The notes: a model not told the origin generated them from the sequence alone. 7,571 nucleotides of DNA from Eubacterium sp. (GCA_024697885.1 JAILSA010000148.1:1-7571), one strand, 5' to 3'. Numbered from the stretch's first letter, positions 1 through 7,418 are shown. Numbers and translations: made by a program.

Positions 1-2
1 TA

Positions 3-842
3 GAAGATGAATATAGTCAGCTGACATGGGATCTTTTAAACAAAAAAATTTCTGAGGATAAATTCTACGAATTTGTAAATAAGCATGCAGAAATAGAATA
101 TGAATATCAATCTTGCTTAAGAGTAATTAAGAAAAAAATTGATTATGTAAAAAAAGATCCAAAAAGAAGATACGTAATAAAAACGGATGGCTGGTTTTTC
201 TATTTCAATGACAATCTTATTTCTTTTTTGATTTTGATATTTTTGATGATTATGACTATTCCTATAATGCGAATAGAATATCTACCTGAGATGAAAAGTA
301 TAAGAAGCTTGAGCGTTTTGGGTCATAAAAAAAGTTTTCTAATCCAACTACTAACATTTATCGTAGTAGGAGAGTTTTTTATGCTGACTTCTAACCTACT
401 TAAACTACTTATATATCATCTAAGATATGGTTTAGAATCTTGGGATGCGCCTCTACAAAGTATTGAATTATTTGAAAAATGTAAGTGGAATATATCAATA
501 GGAAATTTGGTACTTGCTAACATTCTTCTACAGGGAATTGGAGTGATATTTTTCTGTCTTCTTTCAGCTATGGTTGTAAGCTTTCTAGAAAAAAATATGG
601 AGTCATTTTTTTCAATATTAATATTGCTATTGGTTCCACCTATGTTTTTCTCGGAAGAATTACAAAGCAAGATTCCAAATCCTTATACTTACTTATTTTC
701 AAGTGAATTGCTAAAAGGCTACAGATTTAATGATTATTTTGTGAGTGGAAAAAGATTATTGTTTTATATATTACTTTCAATAGTCCTAATGTTTGCTTTT
801 TTGATAATTGCATTAAAGAAGGGAGACTATGTTGAAAAATAA
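3..842 (+). CDS. ABC-2-type transporter permease-like membrane protein (5' end missing)
   Basis: The reading frame is open from the window's left edge, so the gene begins upstream; 279 residues are visible. A TTG at 228 lies inside the first visible membrane segment and is not a real start. The first ~70 residues are polar and charged and probably form the end of an extracytoplasmic loop. Five hydrophobic segments follow (about 71-90, 111-135, 166-194, 201-217, 251-271). Between the first two is an acidic/basic connector (EMKSIRSLSVLGHKK) resembling the short coupling helix that follows the large loop in ABC-2 export permeases. Together with one presumed upstream helix this gives the usual six-helix layout. 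The probable role is the membrane subunit of an exporter; the substrate is unknown and no ATPase gene is in view. It overlaps the next gene by 14 bases, implying translational coupling. It is AT-rich, unlike the genes from pckA onward. The family call rests on topology and the connector only. Confidence 0.62.
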   Translation, partial: EDEYSQLTWDLLNKKISEDKFYEFVNKHAEIEYEYQSCLRVIKKKIDYVKKDPKRRYVIKTDGWFFYFNDNLISFLILIFLMIMTIPIMRIEYLPEMKSIRSLSVLGHKKSFLIQLLTFIVVGEFFMLTSNLLKLLIYHLRYGLESWDAPLQSIELFEKCKWNISIGNLVLANILLQGIGVIFFCLLSAMVVSFLEKNMESFFSILILLLVPPMFFSEELQSKIPNPYTYLFSSELLKGYRFNDYFVSGKRLLFYILLSIVLMFAFLIIALKKGDYVEK

Positions 843-1848
843 AAAAATAATTCTAATAATAGCCCTAGTCGTAGTATTGATTATAATATTTGGCATTTGT
901 TTTATATCCTATAAAATGGATAATTCATATGATATAGAGGATTCTTATTGTGTAGGCTACGATTATTCGATGACTACCTATGATAAAGAGATATATTGGG
1001 GAAGTTTCGAAGGAATCTTTAGCTGCAATGAAAGTAATCTAGATGAAATAAATCAGTTTGCTGATCTTCTAGAAGATGTAGAAAAGGTGGGATATTATAT
1101 ACCAGCTAGCAGCAAGCGATATATTTTTTATATAAAAATCATAGATGATAGCTATTATGAATTTCATTCATATGATAAGGCAAATAAAAAAGATATAATA
1201 ACCTATTCAAGTGTTTCAAAAGCCACGATGCAACATGATTATTTGGGCCTAAACAAAAAAGAATACAAGGGTCTTACAAAAAAGATGGATACAATAGAGA
1301 ATACGCCAAGTAAGTTTTTTATAATGAATAATAAAATTTACTATCAAGTGGGATCAAATATTTATGAAAATAATCCCAATTCAATATTTAATCATGTAAT
1401 TTTAAAAGGATTAGATAAGGATGCCTCAATCTTTGTCACCAAAGATAATTTGATATATATGACAGAAGAAATGAAGATATATTCCTATGATTTTGCCAGT
1501 GGACAAAGTAAATATATAATGACTGGCATGATTAACAATTTGAAAAATGTCGGCAATACCCTTTATATACAAAAAGCAGATAATAGCATCTGGAAAAGCG
1601 CCGATGGACAAAAATTTGAATTATTTAAAAAGCTGAGTGGAAGAATAGCTTTTATAGATGAACAATATTTAATATACACCGATAAGTATGAAAAAGAATA
1701 CATAATTGAGGAAATACAAAGTAAAAAAGAAGTGAAAAGAATAAAGACGGAAGTGGATGATATAGACATAGTAGTAAAAAATGATTGCATATACACAGGA
1801 CAGTATAAAGAAAAAGAAAAAGTGCCTCAAATAAAAAAACACCTTTAA
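829..1848 (+). CDS. Membrane-anchored extracytoplasmic protein with propeller-like strand repeats, function unknown
   Basis: A 339-residue protein that I do not recognise as a named family. The ATG at 829 follows a GAAGGGAG ribosome site three bases away and lies inside the end of the permease gene. Residues 2-5 are lysine-rich and 6-28 form one strong hydrophobic helix without an evident lipobox cysteine or cleavage site, suggesting an uncleaved N-terminal anchor with the rest outside the cell. The exported part is rich in Tyr, Ile, Asp and Lys. It repeats short aromatic strand pairs such as EIYWGSFEGI, NNKIYYQVGSNIY, DNLIYMTEEMKIYSYD, NTLYIQKADNSIW and YLIYTDKYEKEYII, a pattern typical of beta-propeller proteins like the DUF5050 group. 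Coupling to the permease suggests an accessory or substrate-binding partner, or an immunity/sensor protein. The C-terminus is basic (KEKEKVPQIKKHL). A beta-propeller fold is an inference from the repeats; the coding status is well supported. Confidence 0.72.
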   Translation: MLKNKKIILIIALVVVLIIIFGICFISYKMDNSYDIEDSYCVGYDYSMTTYDKEIYWGSFEGIFSCNESNLDEINQFADLLEDVEKVGYYIPASSKRYIFYIKIIDDSYYEFHSYDKANKKDIITYSSVSKATMQHDYLGLNKKEYKGLTKKMDTIENTPSKFFIMNNKIYYQVGSNIYENNPNSIFNHVILKGLDKDASIFVTKDNLIYMTEEMKIYSYDFASGQSKYIMTGMINNLKNVGNTLYIQKADNSIWKSADGQKFELFKKLSGRIAFIDEQYLIYTDKYEKEYIIEEIQSKKEVKRIKTEVDDIDIVVKNDCIYTGQYKEKEKVPQIKKHL

Positions 1849-1908
1849 ATTTGTAGAAATTATCACGGATGGCTTTTTTCTTTGGGTAGACAAGACTAAT
1901 TCTATGGC

Positions 1909-1937
1909 TTGATTTTTTTTTAGAGACAAGGTATACT
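1909..1937 (+). promoter_or_regulatory. Sigma-A-type promoter of pckA
   Basis: A -35 element TTGATT (1909-1914; four of six consensus bases) is separated by exactly 17 bases from a -10 element TATACT (1932-1937; five of six). The spacer begins with a T-run. The predicted start is near 1943-1945, giving a leader of about 84 bases before the pckA ATG. It lies downstream of the AT-rich gene pair, so pckA is probably transcribed separately. I found no convincing intrinsic terminator for the upstream genes between 1849 and 1908. Confidence 0.65.
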
Positions 1938-1961
1938 ATCTGATAGAAATTGCAAAATTTC
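1936..1961. repeat. Two abutting small palindromes at the pckA transcription start (possible operator)
   Basis: CTATC-T-GATAG (1936-1946) overlaps the end of the -10 element. It is immediately followed by GAAATT-gcaa-AATTTC (1946-1961), sharing one G. Both are perfect, with arms of 5 and 6 bp, and they cover the likely start site, the usual position for a repressor operator. They do not match the CcpA cre consensus well. AT-rich sequence makes short palindromes common, so an operator role is only a suggestion. Confidence 0.3.
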
Positions 1962-1978
1962 GTGAAACATGTGAAAAA

Positions 1979-1995
1979 AGGCCTGTTTTGGGCCT
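1979..1995 (+). other. Small GC-rich hairpin in the pckA leader
   Basis: AGGCC (1979-1983) pairs with GGCCT (1991-1995) across a 7-base loop whose outer bases can form two more G-U pairs. It sits in the middle of the 5' leader, 15 bases before the GAGAGG ribosome site. No U-tract follows, so it is not a terminator. It could affect mRNA stability or translation, but five base pairs is weak evidence. Confidence 0.28.
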
Positions 1996-2027
1996 GTAAA
2001 TTTTGGAAAAGAGAGGTACAAGTAAAA

Positions 2028-3647
2028 ATGGCAAACGTTGATTTGACTAAGTATGGTATTACTGGAACCACAGAAATCGTTTACAATCCTTCTTACGAGG
2101 AGCTTTTCGCTGAGGAAACAAAAGCAGGTCTTGAGGGATATGAAGTAGGATATGAGACAGAGCTTGACGCTGTTGATGTATTCACTGGTGTATATACAGG
2201 ACGCTCCCCTAAGGACAAGTTCATCGTAGTAGATGAGAATTCAGAGAACACTGTATGGTGGGATTCTGAGGAGTATCCAAACGACAACCACAAAATGACT
2301 CAGGAGACATGGGCAGTAGTAAAAGACCTTGCTCAGAAAGAGCTCTCCAACAAGAGATTGTTCGTTGTTGACGGATTCTGCGGTGCAAACAAAGATACTC
2401 GTATGGCAGTTCGTTTCATCATGGAAGTAGCATGGCAGGCACATTTCGTAAAGAACATGTTCATCCGCCCAACAGAGGAAGAGCTTGCAAACTTCGAGCC
2501 AGACTTTATCGTATATACAGCTTCTAAGGCTAAAGTTGAGAACTACAAAGAGCTTGGATTGAATTCTGAGACATGTGTAGCCTTCAACGTAACAAGCAAA
2601 GAGCAGGTTATTTTGAACACATGGTATGGTGGAGAGATGAAGAAGGGAATGTTCTCTATGATGAACTACTACCTTCCACTTCAGGGTATGGCTTCCATGC
2701 ACTGCTCCGCTAACACAGATATGAACGGTGAGCACACAGCAATCTTCTTCGGACTTTCCGGAACAGGTAAGACAACACTTTCAACTGATCCTAAGCGTCT
2801 CTTGATCGGTGATGACGAGCACGGCTGGGATGACAACGGCGTATTCAACCTTGAGGGTGGATGCTACGCTAAGGTTATCAACCTGGATGCTGAGGCTGAG
2901 CCAGATATTTACAACGCAATCAAGAGAGATGCACTTCTTGAGAACGTAACAGTAGCAAAAGACGGCAGCGGCAAGCTTGACTTCGCTGACAAATCTGTTA
3001 CAGAGAACACTCGTGTATCTTATCCAATCGAGTTCATCGAGAAAAACGTTAAGAAAGTAAACCCAGTATCTGCTGGCCCACAGGCTGACAACGTAATCTT
3101 CTTGTCTGCAGATGCATTTGGAGTACTTCCTCCAGTATCCATCTTGACACCAGAGCAGACACAGTACTACTTCCTTTCAGGATTTACTGCAAAGCTTGCT
3201 GGTACAGAGCGTGGAATCACAGAGCCAACTCCTACATTCTCCGCATGCTTCGGACAGGCATTCTTGGAGCTTCACCCAACAAAATATGCTGAGGAGCTCG
3301 TTAAGAAAATGGAGAAGAGCGGCGCTAAGGCATACCTTGTAAACACAGGATGGAACGGAACTGGAAAACGTATCTCTATCCAGGATACTCGTGGAATCAT
3401 CGATGCAATCCTTGACGGATCCATCAACAAGGTTCCTACCAAGAAGATTCCATTCTTCAACTTCGAGGTACCTACAGAGCTTCCAGGCGTAGACACAGGA
3501 ATCCTTGATCCTCGCGACACATATGCAGATGCATCTGAGTGGGAGAAAAAAGCAAAGGATCTTGCTGAGCGTTTCACAAAGAACTTTGTTAAGTACACTG
3601 GCAACGATGCAGGTAAGGCACTTGTATCCGCAGGTCCAGAGATGTAA
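2028..3647 (+). CDS. pckA: Phosphoenolpyruvate carboxykinase (ATP), EC 4.1.1.49
   Basis: Interconverts oxaloacetate + ATP and PEP + CO2 + ADP in the cytosol. It serves gluconeogenesis or, in many fermentative anaerobes, the carboxylating route to succinate. The 539 residues are full length for the ATP-dependent family. Visible motifs in order: GRSPKDK (58-64, substrate-binding Arg59), EMKKGMF with Lys206 and MHCSANT with His225 (Mn ligands by comparison with E. coli Lys213 and His232), P-loop GLSGTGKTT (242-250, Lys248), kinase-2 [10 protein letters not shown] (260-269, metal Asp263), NTRVSYP (Arg329), [15 protein letters not shown] (382-396) and [10 protein letters not shown] (439-448). The ATG at 2028 is chosen because the protein begins there as in homologues and GAGAGG lies at 2011-2016; an in-frame TTG at 1950 has no ribosome site. 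Codon choice is strongly biased (AAC, TTC, GTA, CGT preferred), as in highly expressed genes. Own promoter and own terminator: monocistronic. Confidence 0.98.
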   Translation: MANVDLTKYGITGTTEIVYNPSYEELFAEETKAGLEGYEVGYETELDAVDVFTGVYTGRSPKDKFIVVDENSENTVWWDSEEYPNDNHKMTQETWAVVKDLAQKELSNKRLFVVDGFCGANKDTRMAVRFIMEVAWQAHFVKNMFIRPTEEELANFEPDFIVYTASKAKVENYKELGLNSETCVAFNVTSKEQVILNTWYGGEMKKGMFSMMNYYLPLQGMASMHCSANTDMNGEHTAIFFGLSGTGKTTLSTDPKRLLIGDDEHGWDDNGVFNLEGGCYAKVINLDAEAEPDIYNAIKRDALLENVTVAKDGSGKLDFADKSVTENTRVSYPIEFIEKNVKKVNPVSAGPQADNVIFLSADAFGVLPPVSILTPEQTQYYFLSGFTAKLAGTERGITEPTPTFSACFGQAFLELHPTKYAEELVKKMEKSGAKAYLVNTGWNGTGKRISIQDTRGIIDAILDGSINKVPTKKIPFFNFEVPTELPGVDTGILDPRDTYADASEWEKKAKDLAERFTKNFVKYTGNDAGKALVSAGPEM

Positions 3648-3671
3648 TTACATAAAAAAGATTTTTAGAGG

Positions 3672-3702
3672 GGTCGCTTCCTGTGGGAGGCGGCCTTTTT
3701 TT
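3672..3702 (+). terminator. Intrinsic terminator of pckA
   Basis: A 10-bp stem, GGTCGCTTCC (3672-3681) with GGAGGCGGCC (3686-3695), contains two G-U pairs, closes a TGTG loop and is followed directly by seven T. It begins 24 bases after the pckA stop codon. This is a textbook Rho-independent terminator that separates pckA from the downstream operon. Confidence 0.93.
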
Positions 3703-3742
3703 GAACTGGAATGTCAAGATGGCCTGTTTTCCTCAAATTTAA

Positions 3743-3771
3743 GTGACAATAAAAGAGTGCTGTGTTATAAT
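3743..3771 (+). promoter_or_regulatory. Extended -10 promoter of the hydrolase/Mur ligase/ddl cluster
   Basis: GTGACA (3743-3748; five of six bases of the -35 consensus) lies 17 bases from a perfect TATAAT (3766-3771), which also has the TG extension at 3763-3764. Expected transcription starts near 3777-3779, giving a leader of about 42 bases that opens with a weak GTCT-tttt-AGAC hairpin (3780-3791). Its position just past the pckA terminator supports it as the start of the downstream operon. It looks strong and constitutive. Confidence 0.8.
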
Positions 3772-3819
3772 ATTGTGAAGTCTTTTTAGACCTTGAGAGA
3801 GAATAAAGGAGTGCCTGAA

Positions 3820-4587
3820 ATGCTAATCGATGATTATAAGATTAATTACAAGGAGACAGGAGAGGGCCAGGAAGTGGTTTTGCTCCTTCAGGGATGGGGA
3901 ACGGACCTGACGGTTTACGACTCAGTGGCCGCTACCATTTCATCCAAGTGCCGTGTCATCCAGTTGGATTTTCCCGGCTTTGGCGGCAGCGACGAGCCCA
4001 GAGAGCCTTGGGCGGTGGACGACTATGCCGACTTTGTCATCAAGTTTTTGGGCCAATTAAATATAAAAAAGGTGACCCTTTGGGGACATTCCTACGGAGG
4101 CCGCGTTATTATAAAACTGGCCAACAGGGAGAATCTTCCCTTCGAAATCAACCGAATCGTCCTGGTGGACAGCGCGGGAATTTTGCCAAAGAAGACCTTT
4201 AAGCAAAAATTCAAAATCAGAAAATACAAAATCTTAAAGAAGTTTATTAACATGAAGCTGGTTTACAAGATTTGTCCCGACTTGGTGGACGAGTGGCGCA
4301 ATAAGCAGGGATCAGCAGACTACCGCAATTCCACACCTATGATGCGGGCCTGCATGGTCAAGGCGGTCAACGAGGATTTGACCCATCTCTTGCCGGGAAT
4401 CAAGCAGGATACCCTCTTGATTTGGGGAGACTTGGATACGGCCACACCGATTGCCGACGCCAGGCTCATGGAGGAAAAAATTCCAAACGCCGGTCTGGCA
4501 GTGATTCCGGGGACAGGGCATTTTTGCTTTCTGGAACAGCCTAGAATTTTTGCCGGCATCATGGCATCCTATTTTGGAGTAAAATAA
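3820..4587 (+). CDS. Alpha/beta hydrolase fold protein
   Basis: A 255-residue cytosolic alpha/beta hydrolase; the substrate is not predictable from sequence. The catalytic triad is visible: nucleophile Ser91 in GHSYGG, Asp206 in WGDLDTATP, and His234 in IPGTGHF. The oxyanion-hole loop is QGWG (24-27), where most relatives have HGxG, and the strand LDFPGFGGSD (49-58) is classic for the fold. A basic cap region lies at about 123-150 (PKKTFKQKFKIRKYKILKK). The ATG at 3820 is chosen because AAAGGAG (3805-3811) sits eight bases upstream; a TTG at 3793 and a GTG at 3811 are in frame but precede or overlap that ribosome site. It is the first gene of the operon, 17 bases before the Mur ligase, which suggests a link to cell-envelope precursor metabolism. 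It may be an esterase, lipase or peptidase of the proline iminopeptidase-like type. Confidence 0.9.
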   Translation: MLIDDYKINYKETGEGQEVVLLLQGWGTDLTVYDSVAATISSKCRVIQLDFPGFGGSDEPREPWAVDDYADFVIKFLGQLNIKKVTLWGHSYGGRVIIKLANRENLPFEINRIVLVDSAGILPKKTFKQKFKIRKYKILKKFINMKLVYKICPDLVDEWRNKQGSADYRNSTPMMRACMVKAVNEDLTHLLPGIKQDTLLIWGDLDTATPIADARLMEEKIPNAGLAVIPGTGHFCFLEQPRIFAGIMASYFGVK

Positions 4588-4604
4588 AAGGAAAGAGGAT
4601 AAAA

Positions 4605-6176
4605 ATGAACGCAACAAGCATCCTAATGATAATTACATTGGCGGCGGAAGTGGCAGCCGGACTTTTGGTGGCCCGCTACAACCTCCACATGTTCCAGCTT
4701 ATGGGCTACAAAAACATGGAGCACGTGGGCTGGCTAAAGAAAAACTGGAAGAAGCAGGCCCTTCTTATTCCCAACCTGATTCTAGGTCTTTTGGCCCTGT
4801 TCCTTCCTTCTATACCAGTCTATGTAATTTTGATTCTAATGAATCTCATTCTATGTAAGTACTATGGTTATCTGAGAAAGGCCAACACCAAGAAAAAACT
4901 GGTTTATACCATGCGAGTGCGCAGACAGGTGGCAACCAATGCTGTGATCAATCTCCTGGTTCTGGTTTTGGTGGGGATTTTCCTGGATCTGAAATTTTTG
5001 CCGGGAACCTTTGCCATCCTAATCAGTCTGCAGTTTTGCATGCTGCTTGTGGTCAATCTCATAAATCGACCAGGGGAGCTTATGATCACCAATCATTTTA
5101 TCCATGACGCCCAGAGAATGTTAAAAGAGGTGCCGGGACTGACCATTATTGGTGTGACGGGAAGCTTTGGTAAGACCAGCGTCAAGTACTATTTACAGAC
5201 CCTTTTGCAGGACCACTTCAACGTCTTGATTACCCCAGAGAGTTACAACACGCCAATGGGCGTGGTAAAGACCATTCGCGAGTCCCTTAAGTCAACCCAT
5301 GAGATTTTCGTCTGTGAGATGGGAGCTAGACATGTGGGAGACATTAAGGAAATATGTGACATCGTCCATCCGGATCACGGTGTCATCACGTCCATAGGAC
5401 CCCAGCATCTAGAGACATTTTTCAATATGGACAACATTGTAAATACCAAGTACGAGTTGGCGGATGCCCTGCCAGAGGACAGCATGCTCTTCTTAAATGG
5501 AGACAACGACTACGTGGTTGGCAATGCGAATAAATACAAGAATCCGATTTTTTACCGTTCGCAGTCCCAGGGAGAGGGCTACAAGGCCTCTGACATTTCC
5601 CTGTCTCAGCTGGGAACAGAATTTGTAGTGACCACCCCTGAGGGCCAGAGCGAAAAATTCCAGATGCGCCTGGTGGGTGAGCACAATGTAATCAACGTGG
5701 TAGGTGCCATTGCCATTGCCCACAAGATGGGAATTGACCTCAAGGATTTGAGGGTGCCGGTTCGAAGGATTCAGCCGGTGGCCCACCGACTTCAGATGAT
5801 TGAGCGCGGCAATGTGACCATTATAGACGATGCCTACAACTCAAACCCTGTGGGCTCTAAGGCAGCAGTGGAGACCCTGGCCATGTTTGACGGAGTGAGA
5901 ATTATGATTACTCCGGGAATGGTAGAACTTGGCAAGGAAGAAGAGGAGTACAACTACAAGTTTGGCGGTTATGCAGCCAAGTGCTGTGACTATGTACTTC
6001 TGGTGGGCAAAAAGCACACAGAGCCAATTAAAAAAGGCCTTTTGGATGGTGGATTTCCTCAGGAAAAATGTCATGTCTATGATGTTTTGGAGGATGCATT
6101 ATCTTTTGCATATAGCATAAAGGACGAGGGTCACAAGTTCATTCTCTTGGAGAACGACCTTCCGGATAACTACTAA
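4605..6176 (+). CDS. Membrane-anchored MurF-like Mur ligase
   Basis: MurF adds D-Ala-D-Ala to UDP-MurNAc-tripeptide using ATP, and this 523-residue protein carries the MurF-type central and C-terminal domains. It shows the P-loop GVTGSFGKTS (183-192, Lys190), TPESYNTPMG (210-219), CEMGARHVGDI (237-247), IGPQHLETF (264-272), candidate carbamoylated Lys282 in NTKYELA, GEHNVINVVGA (358-368), HRLQMIERG (394-402), IDDAYNSNPVGS (407-418) and GMVELGKEEEE (438-448). Instead of the usual UDP-MurNAc-binding N-domain, residues 1-155 hold about five membrane helices (4-24, 51-67, 69-84, 112-127, 134-152). Positive loops (25-50, 85-108) imply an outside N-terminus and a cytoplasmic catalytic part. The C-terminus ends ENDLPDNY rather than the KGSR-type ending of classical MurF. 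AGAGGA (4594-4599) precedes the ATG. Its neighbour ddl supplies the dipeptide. The exact acceptor substrate is uncertain, so I do not assign murF. Confidence 0.88.
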   Translation: MNATSILMIITLAAEVAAGLLVARYNLHMFQLMGYKNMEHVGWLKKNWKKQALLIPNLILGLLALFLPSIPVYVILILMNLILCKYYGYLRKANTKKKLVYTMRVRRQVATNAVINLLVLVLVGIFLDLKFLPGTFAILISLQFCMLLVVNLINRPGELMITNHFIHDAQRMLKEVPGLTIIGVTGSFGKTSVKYYLQTLLQDHFNVLITPESYNTPMGVVKTIRESLKSTHEIFVCEMGARHVGDIKEICDIVHPDHGVITSIGPQHLETFFNMDNIVNTKYELADALPEDSMLFLNGDNDYVVGNANKYKNPIFYRSQSQGEGYKASDISLSQLGTEFVVTTPEGQSEKFQMRLVGEHNVINVVGAIAIAHKMGIDLKDLRVPVRRIQPVAHRLQMIERGNVTIIDDAYNSNPVGSKAAVETLAMFDGVRIMITPGMVELGKEEEEYNYKFGGYAAKCCDYVLLVGKKHTEPIKKGLLDGGFPQEKCHVYDVLEDALSFAYSIKDEGHKFILLENDLPDNY

Positions 6177-6183
6177 AATTTTA

Positions 6184-6200
6184 AGGACAGGAACCTGCCT
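6184..6200 (+). other. Small intercistronic hairpin before ddl
   Basis: AGG-a-CAG pairs with CTG-CCT around a GAAC loop (six pairs, one bulged A) in the 45-base gap between the Mur ligase and ddl. No U-tract follows, and the ddl ribosome site TAAGGAG (6205-6211) starts five bases later. It may modulate ddl translation or mRNA processing; it is not a terminator. Confidence 0.25.
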
Positions 6201-6221
6201 AAAGTAAGGAGTGTAATTAAA

Positions 6222-7418
6222 ATGAAAACAAGAGTTGCAATGATGTTTGGTGGAAAAAGTGTAGAGCACGAGGTGTCTATTATTTCCGGTATTCAGGCCA
6301 TTATGAGCATGGATACAGACAAGTATGAGGTAATCCCGGTATACATCACCAAGGACAATCAGATGTATGTGGGAGACGACATTGACAACATCGACGCATA
6401 TAAAGATATTAAGGCTTTGCTTGACAAGGCTCAGAGAGTTATTCTCATTAACGAGAACAACAAGATTGCCCTGGTGCCATATCCACAGAAGAGATTTGGC
6501 AAAAAACCGGAAATCGAAATTGATATCGCCTTCCCAATTGTTCACGGAACCAATGTGGAGGACGGAGCCCTTCAGGGATATTTAAAAACCATCGGAATTC
6601 CATTTGTGGGATGTGATGTGACAGCATCTGCTGTGGGAATGGACAAGTATGTTTCCAAGGCAGTTCTCAAGGACAATGGAGTTCCAGTTTTGGACTGCGT
6701 TTCCTTTACTACCAGAGACTACGCAGACATGGATGCCCTTCTTGACACCTGCGAGAAGGAAATCGGCTACCCAGCTATTGTAAAGCCGGTAAATCTGGGA
6801 TCTAGTGTAGGTATTAGTGTGGCAAAGGACCGTGTGGAGTTGACCAAGTCTATTGACGACGCTTTTTCCTATGCTTCCAAGGTAATTGTGGAGCATGCCA
6901 TTACCAAGCTTCGCGAGATCAACTGCTCCGTTCTGGGAGATGAGAACCAGGCAGAGGCCTCCGAGTGCGAGGAGCCACTTCACACCAAGGATATTTTGAG
7001 CTATGAGGACAAGTACCTCAGCAACAACTCCAAGAGCGGCGGTTCCAAGGGAATGGCCAGCGTGTCCAGAAAGATTCCAGCGGAACTCTCACCGGAGAAG
7101 AGAGAGGAAGTTCGCCAGATGGCAGTCAAGTCCTTCCAGAAGTTGGGATGCAACGGCGTGGCCCGCATTGACTTTATGATTGATGAGGAAAACGGAAACC
7201 TTTACTTTAACGAGATTAATACCATTCCTGGCTCCCTGGCATTTTACCTCTGGGACCCAGTGGGTGTTCCATACAAGGATCTTTTGGACCGCATGATTCA
7301 GTTGGCTCTCAAGAGACAGCGAGAGGAGCAAAACCTGACTTACACCTTCGATACCAACATTTTGAGCCAGAGCGCTCTGTCCGGTGCCAAGGGAAGCAAG
7401 TCCGGCAAGTTAGGATAA
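6222..7418 (+). CDS. ddl: D-alanine--D-alanine ligase, EC 6.3.2.4
   Basis: Joins two D-alanines with ATP in the cytosol, making the dipeptide used at the end of the peptidoglycan stem. At 398 residues it is longer than E. coli DdlB (about 306). ATP-grasp layout is complete: FGGKSVEHEVS (9-19, catalytic Glu15), HGTNVEDG (108-115), KPVNLGSSVGIS (188-199, catalytic Ser195 or its neighbour), EHAITKLREI (224-233), omega-loop LSYEDKYLS (259-267), RIDF with metal ligand Asp317, and NEINTIPGS (330-338). Tyr265 after Lys264 corresponds to the residue that favours D-Ala over D-lactate in Ddl enzymes, so normal vancomycin-sensitive D-Ala-D-Ala synthesis is predicted. A Glu-rich insert with three cysteines nearby (235-257) and a Ser/Gly/Lys tail (382-398) account for part of the extra length. 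ATG 6222 follows TAAGGAG by ten bases. It lies 45 bases after the Mur ligase that probably uses its product. Confidence 0.97.
   Translation: MKTRVAMMFGGKSVEHEVSIISGIQAIMSMDTDKYEVIPVYITKDNQMYVGDDIDNIDAYKDIKALLDKAQRVILINENNKIALVPYPQKRFGKKPEIEIDIAFPIVHGTNVEDGALQGYLKTIGIPFVGCDVTASAVGMDKYVSKAVLKDNGVPVLDCVSFTTRDYADMDALLDTCEKEIGYPAIVKPVNLGSSVGISVAKDRVELTKSIDDAFSYASKVIVEHAITKLREINCSVLGDENQAEASECEEPLHTKDILSYEDKYLSNNSKSGGSKGMASVSRKIPAELSPEKREEVRQMAVKSFQKLGCNGVARIDFMIDEENGNLYFNEINTIPGSLAFYLWDPVGVPYKDLLDRMIQLALKRQREEQNLTYTFDTNILSQSALSGAKGSKSGKLG

Noticed and set aside
1849..1920. Possible terminator for the AT-rich gene pair (T-runs at 1874-1879 and 1913-1921)
   Set aside because: The only stems before the T-runs are four base pairs or less (for example CAAG 1891-1894 with CTTG 1908-1911), and the second run lies within the pckA promoter.
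1950..2027. 26-residue N-terminal extension of pckA starting at a TTG
   Set aside because: There is no ribosome site before the TTG, the added residues are unlike PEPCK N-termini, and the ATG at 2028 has GAGAGG upstream and matches the family start.
1652..2071. 139-codon antisense open frame across the end of the propeller gene and the pckA start
   Set aside because: It is low complexity (Phe/Leu/Tyr-rich from antisense A-runs), crosses the pckA promoter region and shows no domain.
2241..2735. 164-codon open frame antisense to pckA
   Set aside because: It lies wholly inside a strongly codon-biased conserved gene, encodes no recognisable domain and is explained as a frame shadow.
1980..3730. 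Shared 10-mer GGCCTGTTTT upstream of pckA (1980-1989) and of the hydrolase (3721-3730)
   Set aside because: Matches of this length are expected many times by chance in 7.5 kb, and the flanks and distances to the promoters differ.
3793..3819. Upstream TTG or GTG start for the alpha/beta hydrolase
   Set aside because: AAAGGAG at 3805-3811 is ideally placed for ATG 3820; the GTG at 3811 overlaps it and the TTG precedes it.
6222..7418. D-Ala-D-Lac (Van-type resistance) ligase
   Set aside because: The omega-loop has Lys-Tyr (264-265), the D-Ala-D-Ala-type residue pair, and there are no vanH or vanX neighbours in view.
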